From an uncultured Bacilli bacterium (GTDB taxonomy: Bacteria > Bacillota_I > Bacilli_A > RF39 > UBA660): a DNA stretch of 32,667 bases. Position 1 is the stretch's first letter. The number at the start of each line of letters is the position of its first letter. Below the pieces are notes generated by a model. It was not told where the DNA came from. It worked only from the letters and a program-made list of their open reading frames with translations, and did not search any database. The stretch is taken from NCBI GenBank assembly GCA_947632735.1, contig CANRQG010000003.1, positions 1 through 32,667 on the forward strand, written 5' to 3'. Both the position numbers and the translations under genes were made by a program. Shown here one piece after another: positions 1 to 9,174 of the stretch.

Positions 1-48
1 CATTATAAACTAAAGAAGTACTATGTGGATATTTCCCCATTACTGAAC

Positions 49-471
49 TTAGTAAAATAATTCTTGACCCCCCCCCCCATAGCATTTTTTGAGCAAGTCT
101 TTTAGACTTTGAATTATATAGAAGGGACAATTTAAATTAACGTTCATAGCATTTTCCCAAGCAAATTTATCTATTTTGCCAAATTCACTTTTTTCAGTAA
201 TACCACAATTTAAAACTAGAACTTTTATTTCATCAGTAATTTCTTTGACCTTTTCACAAAAAGACAAAGCATTTTCATAGCTATTTAAATTAAGTTTAAT
301 ACAATTAATTTTATCTTTGTATTTAGCATTTTCTTGTAAAAATTTTTGATATGCTTCATCATCATTAGCATAATTAATTATTACGTGATAACCATTTTCT
401 AGTAGTGATTTAGCTATTTCTTTTCCTATTCCTTTAGTGGAACCAGTTACAACTGCATACATATTACTCAT
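49..471 (-). CDS. SDR-family oxidoreductase, N-terminal half, frame broken at a poly-G tract
   Basis: This is the NAD(P)-binding half of a short-chain dehydrogenase/reductase, likely acting on a precursor of the polysaccharide. Visible are the cofactor loop TGSTKGIG near residue 10 and an NCG motif near residue 89 (the usual NAG). The frame then enters an 11-G run (68-78), reads GGGGQELFY and stops after 140 residues; the family usually has about 240. One frame over, the sequence continues as RIILLSSVMG and reaches a Tyr 13 residues after the Ser, the exact Ser-x12-Tyr active-site spacing, and stays open to base 1. Nine or twelve G would restore it. The start overlaps the end of the upstream gene by 8 bases, with GGAGGAA as ribosome site. 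Likely a phase-variable gene in the OFF state; a homopolymer sequencing error is the alternative. Confidence 0.85.
   Translation of the reverse strand: MSNMYAVVTGSTKGIGKEIAKSLLENGYHVIINYANDDEAYQKFLQENAKYKDKINCIKLNLNSYENALSFCEKVKEITDEIKVLVLNCGITEKSEFGKIDKFAWENAMNVNLNCPFYIIQSLKDLLKKCYGGGGQELFY
68..78. repeat. Homopolymer of 11 C (11 G on the coding strand)
   Basis: An uninterrupted run of 11 C lies inside the SDR coding region of an otherwise very AT-rich sequence. No other G/C run in the window exceeds six. The downstream catalytic half is in frame only if the run length is a multiple of three, so a one-base change switches the gene. Confidence 0.95.
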
Positions 472-1735
472 ATAGTTCCTCCATAATTTTACTTACAAAT
501 TTAGATTCACTTACAAATATCTTTTGATAATTATTTTCCGATAAAACAGTATTTAGAAAATCTGATAGTTCATAACGAATTCCTTCTTCATCAAAATCGA
601 AGCAATGTTTTCTCGTCTTTTCTCTATTATAAATAGTGAATGTTTCTGTCTTCCACCAAGGCTTTTCAACAATAGCATAACCATTAGTACCTATAACAGT
701 AAGTTCATCATTCAAATTCATTCCTTGACTAATTTGAATAGTCGCAATGGCATTATCATATTCAATTATCAATTTTCTATAAGTAACTTTATTATTTTCA
801 TAGACATCAAACTTATCTATATTTTTATAATTAGTACCTAAAATTTTAGCAATAGCCATTAAAGGATATATTAGTGCATCTTTAATTGTTTTTTGTTCAT
901 TACTATAAGTAATATCAATACTTTTTACATTTCCAATACTACCAGCTTTAAGCATTGAAGAAAGTCTTGAAAAACCAGGACAGTAAAAAGTATTAATTGC
1001 TTCAAATAAAACAAGATTATTTTCTTTAGCTAAGTCATATAATTCTATCATTTCTTGTTCACTTAAATCGCTATTTCTTTCAAAGAGAACTGATTTTTTA
1101 TTTTGTAAGGCCTTTTTTATATAGTCATATTGATTATCCATTTGAGACATATAGACAGCATCTATTTTCTTTAAAAATTTGTCATAATTAGAAGTATATG
1201 TTTCAAGCATATTTTCCTCACATACTTTAGAGGCCATTTTCTCATCTTCATTATAAGAAATAGTAAATTCTAAACCACTAACATATTTACTTTCTAAAAT
1301 AATAGCTTTTGATTTTCTAATAGAACCAGCATAACCTATTCTTAATATTCCAAATTGGTCTTTACGCAACTGGGTACTAGAAACACCTTTTGTTCTTTCA
1401 AGATAAACAACGTCACAATATTCTTTTAAATAATCAAATTTGCCTAGCCAGTCAGAGCCAAGAACAAGTTCATCAACATTGTATTTAATAATATCATCAA
1501 TTTTTTGACCCATATATTCTTCAACGATAATCTTATCGGCAAGTCCAGTTTTCTTTACATTTTCAATTCTTTCACTAACAGATTGCTTAACATTTAATTT
1601 ACCTCTTGTTTTATCATAAAAATCAGAAGTAACTCCTACAATTAAGTAATCTCCTCTTTCTTTAGCTCTTTTTATAATATTATAATGTCCTGTATGAAAT
1701 AAATCATAAGTCCCATAAGTAATTATTGTTTTCAT
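464..1735 (-). CDS. Fusion of TagD-type cytidylyltransferase and Gfo/Idh/MocA-like oxidoreductase
   Basis: Residues 1-125 are a glycerol-3-phosphate cytidylyltransferase-like domain that would make a CDP-alcohol. The GTYDLFHTGH motif at residues 8-17 holds the HxGH nucleotide site, and VSSTQLR near residue 118 is the usual SSTxIR/KMSKS-like signature. From about residue 131 (RIGYAGSIRKS) follows a Gfo/Idh/MocA-like region of about 290 residues. It is degenerate at key points: the normal EKP of the active site reads ERN, and the Rossmann glycine pattern is weak. The domain may therefore have lost or changed catalysis. The SDR gene follows with an 8-base overlap, and a TagF-like transferase upstream in the operon could use the CDP-alcohol. 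A 117-base gap precedes it, so a secondary promoter is possible. Confidence 0.85.
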   Translation of the reverse strand: MKTIITYGTYDLFHTGHYNIIKRAKERGDYLIVGVTSDFYDKTRGKLNVKQSVSERIENVKKTGLADKIIVEEYMGQKIDDIIKYNVDELVLGSDWLGKFDYLKEYCDVVYLERTKGVSSTQLRKDQFGILRIGYAGSIRKSKAIILESKYVSGLEFTISYNEDEKMASKVCEENMLETYTSNYDKFLKKIDAVYMSQMDNQYDYIKKALQNKKSVLFERNSDLSEQEMIELYDLAKENNLVLFEAINTFYCPGFSRLSSMLKAGSIGNVKSIDITYSNEQKTIKDALIYPLMAIAKILGTNYKNIDKFDVYENNKVTYRKLIIEYDNAIATIQISQGMNLNDELTVIGTNGYAIVEKPWWKTETFTIYNREKTRKHCFDFDEEGIRYELSDFLNTVLSENNYQKIFVSESKFVSKIMEELYE

Positions 1736-1852
1736 TCTATCACCTAATCATCATATTATTAGATTCCTTTCCTTTATATTTTTACTTATAATTAATTAGC
1801 TAATACTTAAATAGAAGTTTTAATGATATTATAATTTTATCATAAATATCTA

Positions 1853-3004
1853 TCAAGCTTTTAAAGAAATTTTATATTTTTTAATTTTTATTTTTAACTT
1901 GAAATAAATTTTCTTTAGTAAGCTATCTTTTCTTTTATATTTTTTATTTAAACTTTCGATAGATAATGTATCAATATCTTTTAAAAACAGCTTTCTTTTA
2001 AATGGTTTAATTGCTGAGGCAATAAGTGATTTATTATTCTCAAAGATATTCTCTATTTGGCATTCTTTTAGGATTAAATCTTTTTTTATTTCTTCTAACA
2101 TTTTTCTTCCTTTAGCACTATTAATGATAAGAGACGAAACACCTGTTTTATCATACATATCAGGATATACTTTTTTTATTCCCCAAAAGTCTCCTGAAGT
2201 TATATCTGAATATTTATTTCCTAACTTAAAATTACAGTTATAACAGCTTTCTCTTAAAGCTTTATCTGATAGGAATAAATTCATATAACTATTATCTTTA
2301 GCTCGTTCTATATGCTTTGAAGTTTTAAATATCATAGAGTTAGAATAAGTGTCCCAACCTGTTTCTTTATCTCTAAAGTTATAACTTATAAGTTTATCAT
2401 TATATTTTTCTTCTAGTTCTTTAACATATTTTTGAAATAACTTTGGTGTTGGAACACCGTGACATATAAAATCAATAGTAAACAAGTTCTCATTATCTTT
2501 TATAATTCTTTTTAGTCCAGCTACCTGACAGGGCGTTCCAACAAATAATATTTTTCTATCTTTTATATTTTTCTTTATAAAACTAAAGATATTTCCTAAA
2601 TCACTTTGTAAATACTTGGCTCTTCTTAATTGTTCTAAATCTTTAACTTCAGATATAGCTTTATGTATCAATTTATTATTTTCAAAAGTAGCTCCAATTA
2701 CAATTCCATCTTCCTTCAATATTTTTTGCGCTATTAGAGTAAATAGTCCTGATGAAGATGATTCTAAAGCTATCTTTTTATTTTTATTGATAGTGGCATA
2801 ACATTCATTCAAAGCAAAATTACTTTTAGTATTTAAAACAGGACAAGTTTTTTTACATAAGCCACAGTTTATACATTTATTCTGATTTATTATAGGGTAT
2901 TTAAAACCATCTAAGTCTTCACTCATTTCTATTGCTTGAACAGGGCAGATAGAAAAGCAAGCTGTACAACCAGTGCACTTTTCACGTTTTAGTACTTCCT
3001 CCAT
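1853..3004 (-). CDS. FrhB-like Fe-S protein (coenzyme F420 hydrogenase/dehydrogenase beta-subunit family)
   Basis: The N-terminus has two classic 4Fe-4S ferredoxin motifs, CTGCTACFSICP (residues 10-21) and CINCGLCKKTCP (about 44-55). The FrhB N- and C-terminal domains follow, with SSSSGLFT, GTPCQVAG, DFICHGVP and a late CYNCNF...DITSGDFWG signature that supplies more cysteines. Members of this family often sit in Firmicutes capsule clusters next to polysaccharide pyruvyltransferases, as here, but their substrate is not known. A flavin/Fe-S reductase acting on a glycan precursor is a reasonable inference. No F420 genes are visible, so the family name should not be read as function. It starts one base after the PP-loop gene ends. 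Confidence 0.85.
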   Translation of the reverse strand: MEEVLKREKCTGCTACFSICPVQAIEMSEDLDGFKYPIINQNKCINCGLCKKTCPVLNTKSNFALNECYATINKNKKIALESSSSGLFTLIAQKILKEDGIVIGATFENNKLIHKAISEVKDLEQLRRAKYLQSDLGNIFSFIKKNIKDRKILFVGTPCQVAGLKRIIKDNENLFTIDFICHGVPTPKLFQKYVKELEEKYNDKLISYNFRDKETGWDTYSNSMIFKTSKHIERAKDNSYMNLFLSDKALRESCYNCNFKLGNKYSDITSGDFWGIKKVYPDMYDKTGVSSLIINSAKGRKMLEEIKKDLILKECQIENIFENNKSLIASAIKPFKRKLFLKDIDTLSIESLNKKYKRKDSLLKKIYFKLKIKIKKYKISLKA

Positions 3005-3005
3005 T

Positions 3006-4199
3006 TTAGTGCCTCTTTACTGTTCTTGCCAATTTTTCTTGAGTATTAGTTGGTAATACCTTTTTTAAAAAAGTTAATATTACTACTTTAATTTTATAGA
3101 TAATTGAAACAGAAAAATCTGTTCTCTTAGATAAAACTGAATATACAGGTTCATTCATTTCACTTTTTCGATAATGTTGTTTCCAAAGCCAGTTATAATA
3201 TTCTTTTCTATGCTCTTGATAGTATTTTATATCAAAAACAGTAGAGAAGTTTTCTAATTTATTAATGGCATCTAAACTGACTAATGTTCTACGACATTTA
3301 CTACAAACCCCACAATTATAAGGTTTATTTATGCAAACGTGTAGATGTTTATTAGCTGGTTCAAAATCAGAAATATTAATTGTTTTTTCTAGTCTTGTTT
3401 TTTCCCCTGATTCAGAATAGATTCTTAAACCTTGATGTGAAAAACATTGTAATGTTAATAAATCATAGTGAGCACTATCTTCTAAATCATTATCAATAAT
3501 TGTAAATCTAGAATAGTCCAAACCAACAGATGCCAAATAATACCTTTTCCATAGTTTTTGTAAAATATATATGGCAAAGCAACAAGAATACGTGTTAGTC
3601 AGATAATGATTTTGTGGGATTTCTGTAGCAAAATTAGAGTCAGTTTCAATAAGTTCAATGCCTAACTCTTTTGCGACTATAGCGGCTTGTTCATATCGTT
3701 CTTTTTTTACTTTATCAATGCCATAATCTTTATAACAATTATTAAAAGCACCTACATTGTTTAGACATAAATGAGTTAAGTTCATACTTTGATATTCCGA
3801 ATTTAAATGATTCTTAATCGCATCAAAAGAGTCTACCCCACAAGAACAACCAGTACCAACTGCGGTTCCTTCTGTTATCGGTTTTATCATAGGGGCTTTT
3901 ATATTAATACTTTTTAAATTATGACCATATCTAGAAAGACTTGGTATTAAAGTTGTTCTAATATTATAAAGTAATTCTTCAGTGATAGGATAATCACTTT
4001 CAATATCTTGGCCCTCACGCATAGCATAATTTAATAAACCTATTACATAAGCATCTATTCTGTCATCAACTAGATATTTACCATATTTTTTATCTACTTC
4101 AAAGAAGATAGAATGTTTTTTATTATCAATAAAAATATCACAAATACATCTCGTTTTATCATTTTTACTAATAATATATGGCTTTTCTATTCTTATCAT
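3006..4199 (-). CDS. PP-loop ATPase-like protein with C-terminal cysteine cluster (QueC/ExsB-like features)
   Basis: I cannot name a specific function. The middle contains GCSCGVDSFDA (about residues 117-127), which matches the SGGxDS PP-loop used by adenylating enzymes such as QueC, NAD synthetase and tRNA thiolases, with Cys replacing the first Gly. The C-terminus has CGVCSKCRRT (about residues 299-308), like the zinc-binding CxxCxxC of QueC, preceded by another Cys-containing stretch (HVCINKP). Length is 397 residues with no membrane segment. It is translationally coupled to the flippase gene upstream (TAATG overlap) and followed by the FrhB-like gene. It probably activates or modifies a carboxylate or amide on a glycan precursor, an inference from the PP-loop only. 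Confidence 0.65.
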   Translation of the reverse strand: MIRIEKPYIISKNDKTRCICDIFIDNKKHSIFFEVDKKYGKYLVDDRIDAYVIGLLNYAMREGQDIESDYPITEELLYNIRTTLIPSLSRYGHNLKSINIKAPMIKPITEGTAVGTGCSCGVDSFDAIKNHLNSEYQSMNLTHLCLNNVGAFNNCYKDYGIDKVKKERYEQAAIVAKELGIELIETDSNFATEIPQNHYLTNTYSCCFAIYILQKLWKRYYLASVGLDYSRFTIIDNDLEDSAHYDLLTLQCFSHQGLRIYSESGEKTRLEKTINISDFEPANKHLHVCINKPYNCGVCSKCRRTLVSLDAINKLENFSTVFDIKYYQEHRKEYYNWLWKQHYRKSEMNEPVYSVLSKRTDFSVSIIYKIKVVILTFLKKVLPTNTQEKLARTVKRH

Positions 4200-5716
4200 T
4201 ATACTAACCTCCTAAACTTTCCAATAAACTTATCAGCAATACCTTTTTCATAATTATTCATTAAAGTAAAATATATTGTAATTAAATAAATAATAGTATA
4301 AATAGACCCATAAACTAATAAACTAATTATTCCTTCTAGTTTCGTTAAATAAATAATTATCCAAATGATAGACACTGGCAATAAGCAAACAATAAGCATT
4401 TTAATAATGTTCTTCCAAAAAAGAACCATATTAAGTTTTAAATAAAATTGATAATATAAATTGATTATAATTATTGATACTATCATTCCTATACCTGTTC
4501 CTAAAGCTGAACCTATTGCGCCATAATATTTAGCCAAAAAGATAGAACAAATAAAATTTATTAAGGCAACTACAATATTAGTAATAGTCGCAAAGCGGTG
4601 TTTATTAAGTGCTTGTCTTATACTTATTCCAAGATTTTGAATTAGTGGTATAGATACAGGTAAAATTAAAAGTAAAGCACAGTAGTAAGAGTCAATATAT
4701 TTTTTTCCTACCCACCAAATTATAAATTCTTTACCAAATAATACTAAGCCACTGGTCATTAAGAAAACAACATAAAACTGTAATCTTCCAACTTTTATAA
4801 ATTCAGCTGTTAATTCTTTAGTGGTAGCATTTTTGGCAATCATTTTTGATATTTTTGGTAAAAGGACACTACTTATAGCTGTAGAGAGTCCAACAAATAA
4901 AGTATTAATTTGTGAAGCAACAGCATAAACAGAAACAGCAATTGTACCTACAACAGCGCCTAAAATAAACTGGTCAATACTCCAATTAATCTTGTCAACT
5001 ATAATGCCTAAAAAAATCCATATAGAATAACTTAAAATTACCTTAAATAATGAAAAGTCAAAACCCATAAATTTAATTTTTATTTTTAATTTTCTTCGAC
5101 AATATAAATAATTAGATAGTAAAATTAATACATTTACTAATGTAATTACTATAACCATAGTAACTGATTTCAAACCCATAAATAATAACGGTATCATAAT
5201 TAATGGTTTAAGAATAGTTCCCAATATAGAGAGTATTTTTTGATAAACAAATTTCTCATAAGCATTTAATATTGAAGAATAAATACTAAAGACAAATGAA
5301 ATAACTAAATTAAAAGTTAAAATTAACATCATTATTTTAGCTTTATGTAATTCCAAAGATGTCATAGTATTACCAAATAAATTATCTACATTAAAATATA
5401 AAATTAAACCTATTACTCCGGCAATTAAACCTATAATGGTAAATATTAAAGCAAACATTCCGTGAAGTTTTTTTTCTTCTTCATATTTTTTTTGAGCTCG
5501 ATACTTAGATGTATAAACGACAATAGCGTTACCAAAGCCTAAATCTAAAACAGTTAAATAACCAACAATAGAATTAACAAGAGAATAAAGTCCATATTCA
5601 CTTTGACCTAATTGTCTTATTAGAAAGGGCGTGTACAATAGCTGAATAAGTGTTGAAGCTATAATGGAAACATAAGATAAAATGGCACCTAATTTTCTAT
5701 TAGTACTTTCATTCAT
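4199..5716 (-). CDS. Wzx-type polysaccharide flippase (MATE/MOP superfamily)
   Basis: A 505-residue, very hydrophobic protein with about 12-14 predicted membrane spans, the usual size for oligosaccharide flippases of the Wzx/RfbX class. The N-terminus (LGAILSYVSIIASTLIQLLY) and the LGQSEYGLYSLVNSIVGYL stretch are typical. It would move the lipid-linked repeat unit across the membrane to the EpsG-like polymerase encoded two genes upstream. It overlaps the TagF-like gene by 8 bases and the next gene by one. No frameshift is seen. Family assignment is secure; substrate cannot be read from sequence. Confidence 0.92.
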   Translation of the reverse strand: MNESTNRKLGAILSYVSIIASTLIQLLYTPFLIRQLGQSEYGLYSLVNSIVGYLTVLDLGFGNAIVVYTSKYRAQKKYEEEKKLHGMFALIFTIIGLIAGVIGLILYFNVDNLFGNTMTSLELHKAKIMMLILTFNLVISFVFSIYSSILNAYEKFVYQKILSILGTILKPLIMIPLLFMGLKSVTMVIVITLVNVLILLSNYLYCRRKLKIKIKFMGFDFSLFKVILSYSIWIFLGIIVDKINWSIDQFILGAVVGTIAVSVYAVASQINTLFVGLSTAISSVLLPKISKMIAKNATTKELTAEFIKVGRLQFYVVFLMTSGLVLFGKEFIIWWVGKKYIDSYYCALLLILPVSIPLIQNLGISIRQALNKHRFATITNIVVALINFICSIFLAKYYGAIGSALGTGIGMIVSIIIINLYYQFYLKLNMVLFWKNIIKMLIVCLLPVSIIWIIIYLTKLEGIISLLVYGSIYTIIYLITIYFTLMNNYEKGIADKFIGKFRRLV

Positions 5717-6923
5717 TTAAATCACTTCCATTTAGTTTTTTATATATCCAGTTAACAACTTTTTTCGATGCATCGCCTCTATCACATACACCAAAATTAG
5801 TAAAAAATATTTTAACTTTTTTCTGATATAAATCATTATTAAATTCTTCTATATTTTTAATTAATTCATTATTGTTTGTTGAAATAGGAAAAGGCAAAGA
5901 CATATAATCAAAGTAATAGCCACGTTCTTTTTGAAATGTTTTTAAATCTGATGCATAAAGAAAAATTGGTCTTTTCAAATAAGCATAGTCAAAAATAATA
6001 GAAGAATAATCTGATATAACTATATCAGATGCAATAAGCAATTCAGAAGAATCATCATAGCTACTAACATCAATTATTTTTTCACTTTTAAAAGATAATA
6101 AATTGCTTAAATTAGCAATATCAGGATGTAGTCTTAATAAAATCACCCATTTTTCATTATTCTTTTCTAAAGTACTTAGTAATCTTTCAAAATCGATATT
6201 ATAATTTTCTAAACTATAGTCATTTCTAAAGGTCGGTGCATACATTAAAATTTTAGTATCATTTTTAATAGAAAGTTTTTCTTTAACTTCAGCCTTTATT
6301 TTGTGACAAGCTTCTTTATCAAAATAAATATCACATCGAGGGAGACCTGACTCAAGTATTTCACCATCATACCACCAACTTCTTCGATATTGTGAAGTTA
6401 ATTCTTTATTATTGGAGATAAATAAATCAGCCATTTTAGAATCTTTTTTAGCAAATTTTACATACCATTTTGGCAAATCTTTTTCTATATCTTTTTCAGC
6501 TTTTTTTAATGAAATACCACCGTGCCAGGTTTGAATATAGTATTGATGTTTTCTTTTAGGTGGATAAAGTGACTTTCTAACATTGTCTATCCAAAACTTA
6601 GCTGTTGCCATTTCATATAAAGATTTAATTGAATTATATTTTACTTTTTTTACTTCTTTAGGTAATTTAGATGTATCAAAATATCTAGAATTTACAAGCC
6701 AAACAATTTTTAATTTATTATCTTTTAAGAGCTCTTCGATGATAAATTTACCACTATCTCCATAGCCTCTGCCACCAAAATTATCAACGACCACTTTATC
6801 TTGAAGAGGAAAAATATTGAATATTGCACCTAAAGAATAATTTCTAAAGCATAAAGCATAATGATAAATATCTAATAAAAAAGTCTTTTTTAATTTTGAA
6901 ACTAATTTATTCATAGTAAACAC
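5709..6923 (-). CDS. CDP-glycerol glycerophosphotransferase family protein (TagF/TagB-like)
   Basis: Members of this family transfer glycerol-phosphate or a similar polyol-phosphate from a CDP carrier to a glycan or teichoic primer. Signatures are IQTWHGGISLKK (about residue 129) with the conserved His, LRLHPDI in the middle, and DIVISDYSSIIFDYAYLKRP near residue 300, the nucleotide-binding block of the family. At 404 residues it matches short TagB-like or capsule-linked members and not the long TagF polymerases. The CDP donor could come from the TagD-like domain encoded at 464-1735. The more probable start is the second Met (MNKLVSK, residue 4), which has the better spacing to the upstream AAGGGAATG. 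Confidence 0.88.
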   Translation of the reverse strand: MFTMNKLVSKLKKTFLLDIYHYALCFRNYSLGAIFNIFPLQDKVVVDNFGGRGYGDSGKFIIEELLKDNKLKIVWLVNSRYFDTSKLPKEVKKVKYNSIKSLYEMATAKFWIDNVRKSLYPPKRKHQYYIQTWHGGISLKKAEKDIEKDLPKWYVKFAKKDSKMADLFISNNKELTSQYRRSWWYDGEILESGLPRCDIYFDKEACHKIKAEVKEKLSIKNDTKILMYAPTFRNDYSLENYNIDFERLLSTLEKNNEKWVILLRLHPDIANLSNLLSFKSEKIIDVSSYDDSSELLIASDIVISDYSSIIFDYAYLKRPIFLYASDLKTFQKERGYYFDYMSLPFPISTNNNELIKNIEEFNNDLYQKKVKIFFTNFGVCDRGDASKKVVNWIYKKLNGSDLNE

Positions 6924-6939
6924 ATTCCCTTCTAGTTAT

Positions 6940-7989
6940 TTAATTTAAGTTATCCTTTAAAAAACTTAAAGCTATTTTTTGTTCTTGGTTTAGCAGATTA
7001 AAGGTTTCTTCAGAATAGAGTTTTAAATTTTTTTCATTAATTATTCCATTATAAACTCTATCATTTAAATTAAACTTTTCTACTAATGTATCAATTCTTG
7101 AAGTCATATCAACTTTATCATCTTCCCTTTTAAAAATAAGAAGAGGTCTATTAAAAATAAGAGCAAATACCGAAGAGTGAAAAGAATCAGTACAAATCAT
7201 AAAAGCATTTTGTTCTAAATATAAAAATTCACTTGGACCAGTATTATAAAAAGGGTCATTTTTATCTAAAAGATTAATAATAGTACAGTTATTTTTATCA
7301 GCAAATTTTTGGATTTCTTGTTTTCTTTTTAGAGAAAGATTTCCTAAAAAATAGCATAAAATATATTTATTGTCTTCTAACATTTTTGGTTTCTTACTAA
7401 CTTTTTGCCATTCTTCTTTTGATAAGAGCATAGTTGGGTCAACTAAAAGTTTAATATCTTTCCTTTTAGTTAATTTTTCAACTATTTCTTTACCACTATT
7501 TTCTCTAACCGAAATAGCTTTAAAGTTTTCTAGATATTTTTTAGCAAATTTTTCTTCTTGAGGACTTAACTTTGATATTCCAAAACTAGCTGATAAAGCT
7601 ATTTTTTGTTCATTTTTAGCAAAAGATAGAAAATCAACATCACGCATTCTGTTATAAGTTGGCTTCCATACCTGGTCACTTCCAACAACAAAATAATCAA
7701 ATTTTTTAGCTAATGAAGAATAAGGTGTTACTAACTTTTTATTAAATTTTATATTTTTATTAAATTCAGAAAAGCATTTATCTCTTTCTGATACTTCTTT
7801 TTTATTTTTATTAAGTAATAAATATTTTAAATATCTAAAAGCAAACATTTTTTTAGTATTAAGAAGTGGTATATTGCGTAAAGTAATGGCATCATTTCCT
7901 AGTTTTTTTAAAACTTCTTGAACAGCATAATTTTGAAGTCTATTGCCATAATTATTGAAGTCATTAATTGTTACTATTCCTACTTTCAT
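6940..7989 (-). CDS. Polysaccharide pyruvyl transferase family protein
   Basis: This enzyme class adds pyruvate ketals from PEP to sugars of exopolysaccharides. The N-terminus MKVGIVTINDFNNYGNRLQN is characteristic, as are the DYFVVGSDQVWKPTYN block (GSDQ-W) and CTDSFHSSVFALIFNRPLL, which holds the conserved DSFH(G/S) motif. I chose the ATG at 7989 because AGGGGGG lies 8 bases before it; an in-frame ATG ten codons upstream lies past that ribosome site and adds a non-conserved leader. Length is then 349 residues, normal for the family. It follows the polymerase gene with a short gap, so it is within the operon. Confidence 0.88.
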   Translation of the reverse strand: MKVGIVTINDFNNYGNRLQNYAVQEVLKKLGNDAITLRNIPLLNTKKMFAFRYLKYLLLNKNKKEVSERDKCFSEFNKNIKFNKKLVTPYSSLAKKFDYFVVGSDQVWKPTYNRMRDVDFLSFAKNEQKIALSASFGISKLSPQEEKFAKKYLENFKAISVRENSGKEIVEKLTKRKDIKLLVDPTMLLSKEEWQKVSKKPKMLEDNKYILCYFLGNLSLKRKQEIQKFADKNNCTIINLLDKNDPFYNTGPSEFLYLEQNAFMICTDSFHSSVFALIFNRPLLIFKREDDKVDMTSRIDTLVEKFNLNDRVYNGIINEKNLKLYSEETFNLLNQEQKIALSFLKDNLN

Positions 7990-8006
7990 TTTTGATACCC
8001 CCCTAA

Positions 8007-9155
8007 TTAATTTAACCACGGAAATGTAGTTGAGCTATATGGAAAAGCTTCATTATTTTTTTGTATAGGATATTTCCAATACCAAAATGTAAATAACATT
8101 AGAAAAACTGTAATATGGCTAATTATTCGATTTTTTTCTTTTTTAAATGAGTTGGCAAAAGCGGGAACACAGTAAAGCATACCTATATAGCGATAGTAAT
8201 AACCTACTCTTTCTCCATTAAGTAATCTAAAACTAATTACATATAAAATAATTTCTACTAAAATTAAATAAAAGTATTTAGTAAATTCTCTATTATCTGT
8301 ACTTTTAGAAAACATAAGCATCGTTACTCCAAAATAAAGACAAATAAATCTATATATTAATTCAGAATAGCTTGTACTAATATCACTAGAATAGTAATCT
8401 GAATTTAAATAATTAGCATATTTTTCTGGTAGTAGTTTAAGAGTATTAGAAAGGAAGTATAGAATTTTATCGTAGTACATTATGAAAAATGAAAGAGCTA
8501 TTAAAATTAAAGATAAGAATATAAATTTATCCTTATTAGAGATTTTTTCAGAGTTAAAGATTAACATAACAGGAATAATAGGAACAGCTAGAATGGTACT
8601 ATCGTGGAAAAGGAAAGCTAAAAGATAAAAAATAAAAACTTTGAAATATTTCTTTTCATTTAAAAAAACTATTCCTAGCAAAACAAAGCCAATTGAAATA
8701 CTTTGTCTCATAACTGTAAAAGAACGACAATACCATAGCAATAAATATGTGGCCATTACAAGAGGCATACTTAACTTTTCACGATATTTATAAGCAAATA
8801 TAAATACACATAGACACGGTATAAGTTGAAGAAAAAATAGGGAGACTTCTAATCTATCTGAAATAAAATGCGTTACTGCATAAATAAGTATACGATAACC
8901 AACTTCAACATAATTTGCTCCTCTAAAAAATTCAAGAAATGACCTAGCGTTTTTGGATCTAGCAACTACTGTTGTTACATAAACATTAATATCTCTTCCA
9001 ACGCCAATAGCTCTAACGCCAGCAATAAAACTTGGAACTACTACAGTAAGGATAGAATAAAAAATTCCAAGCTTTTTTTTATCATTTTTAAAAGCTTTTT
9101 GAGCATTAAAAGCACATAGTATTGTCAATAGGAAACAAAGTATATAAGCTTTCAT
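8007..9155 (-). CDS. EpsG/Wzy-like polysaccharide polymerase
   Basis: A 382-residue integral membrane protein with about ten hydrophobic helices. It carries the EpsG-type loop after the first spans (AGVRAIGVGRDINVYVTTVV), where related proteins have G-x-D-x-x-x-Y, and a later LLWYCRSFTVMRQSISIGF stretch with the R-Q pattern common in EpsG. It would polymerise lipid-linked repeat units on the outer face of the membrane. It lies between the Stealth and pyruvyltransferase genes, and with the Wzx flippase in the same operon it completes a Wzx/Wzy export route. No length-regulating kinase is visible in the window. Confidence 0.85.
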   Translation of the reverse strand: MKAYILCFLLTILCAFNAQKAFKNDKKKLGIFYSILTVVVPSFIAGVRAIGVGRDINVYVTTVVARSKNARSFLEFFRGANYVEVGYRILIYAVTHFISDRLEVSLFFLQLIPCLCVFIFAYKYREKLSMPLVMATYLLLWYCRSFTVMRQSISIGFVLLGIVFLNEKKYFKVFIFYLLAFLFHDSTILAVPIIPVMLIFNSEKISNKDKFIFLSLILIALSFFIMYYDKILYFLSNTLKLLPEKYANYLNSDYYSSDISTSYSELIYRFICLYFGVTMLMFSKSTDNREFTKYFYLILVEIILYVISFRLLNGERVGYYYRYIGMLYCVPAFANSFKKEKNRIISHITVFLMLFTFWYWKYPIQKNNEAFPYSSTTFPWLN

Positions 9156-9174
9156 TTAACCTCTTCCTTTCTTT

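Noticed and set aside
1736-1852. Terminator inside the left operon
   Set aside because: A weak ATGATA/TATCAT pairing exists but has no T run on the transcribed side; it is not convincing.
7992-8000. Second phase-variable G tract before the pyruvyltransferase gene
   Set aside because: It is only six G, forms part of the ribosome site, and does not lie in a broken frame.
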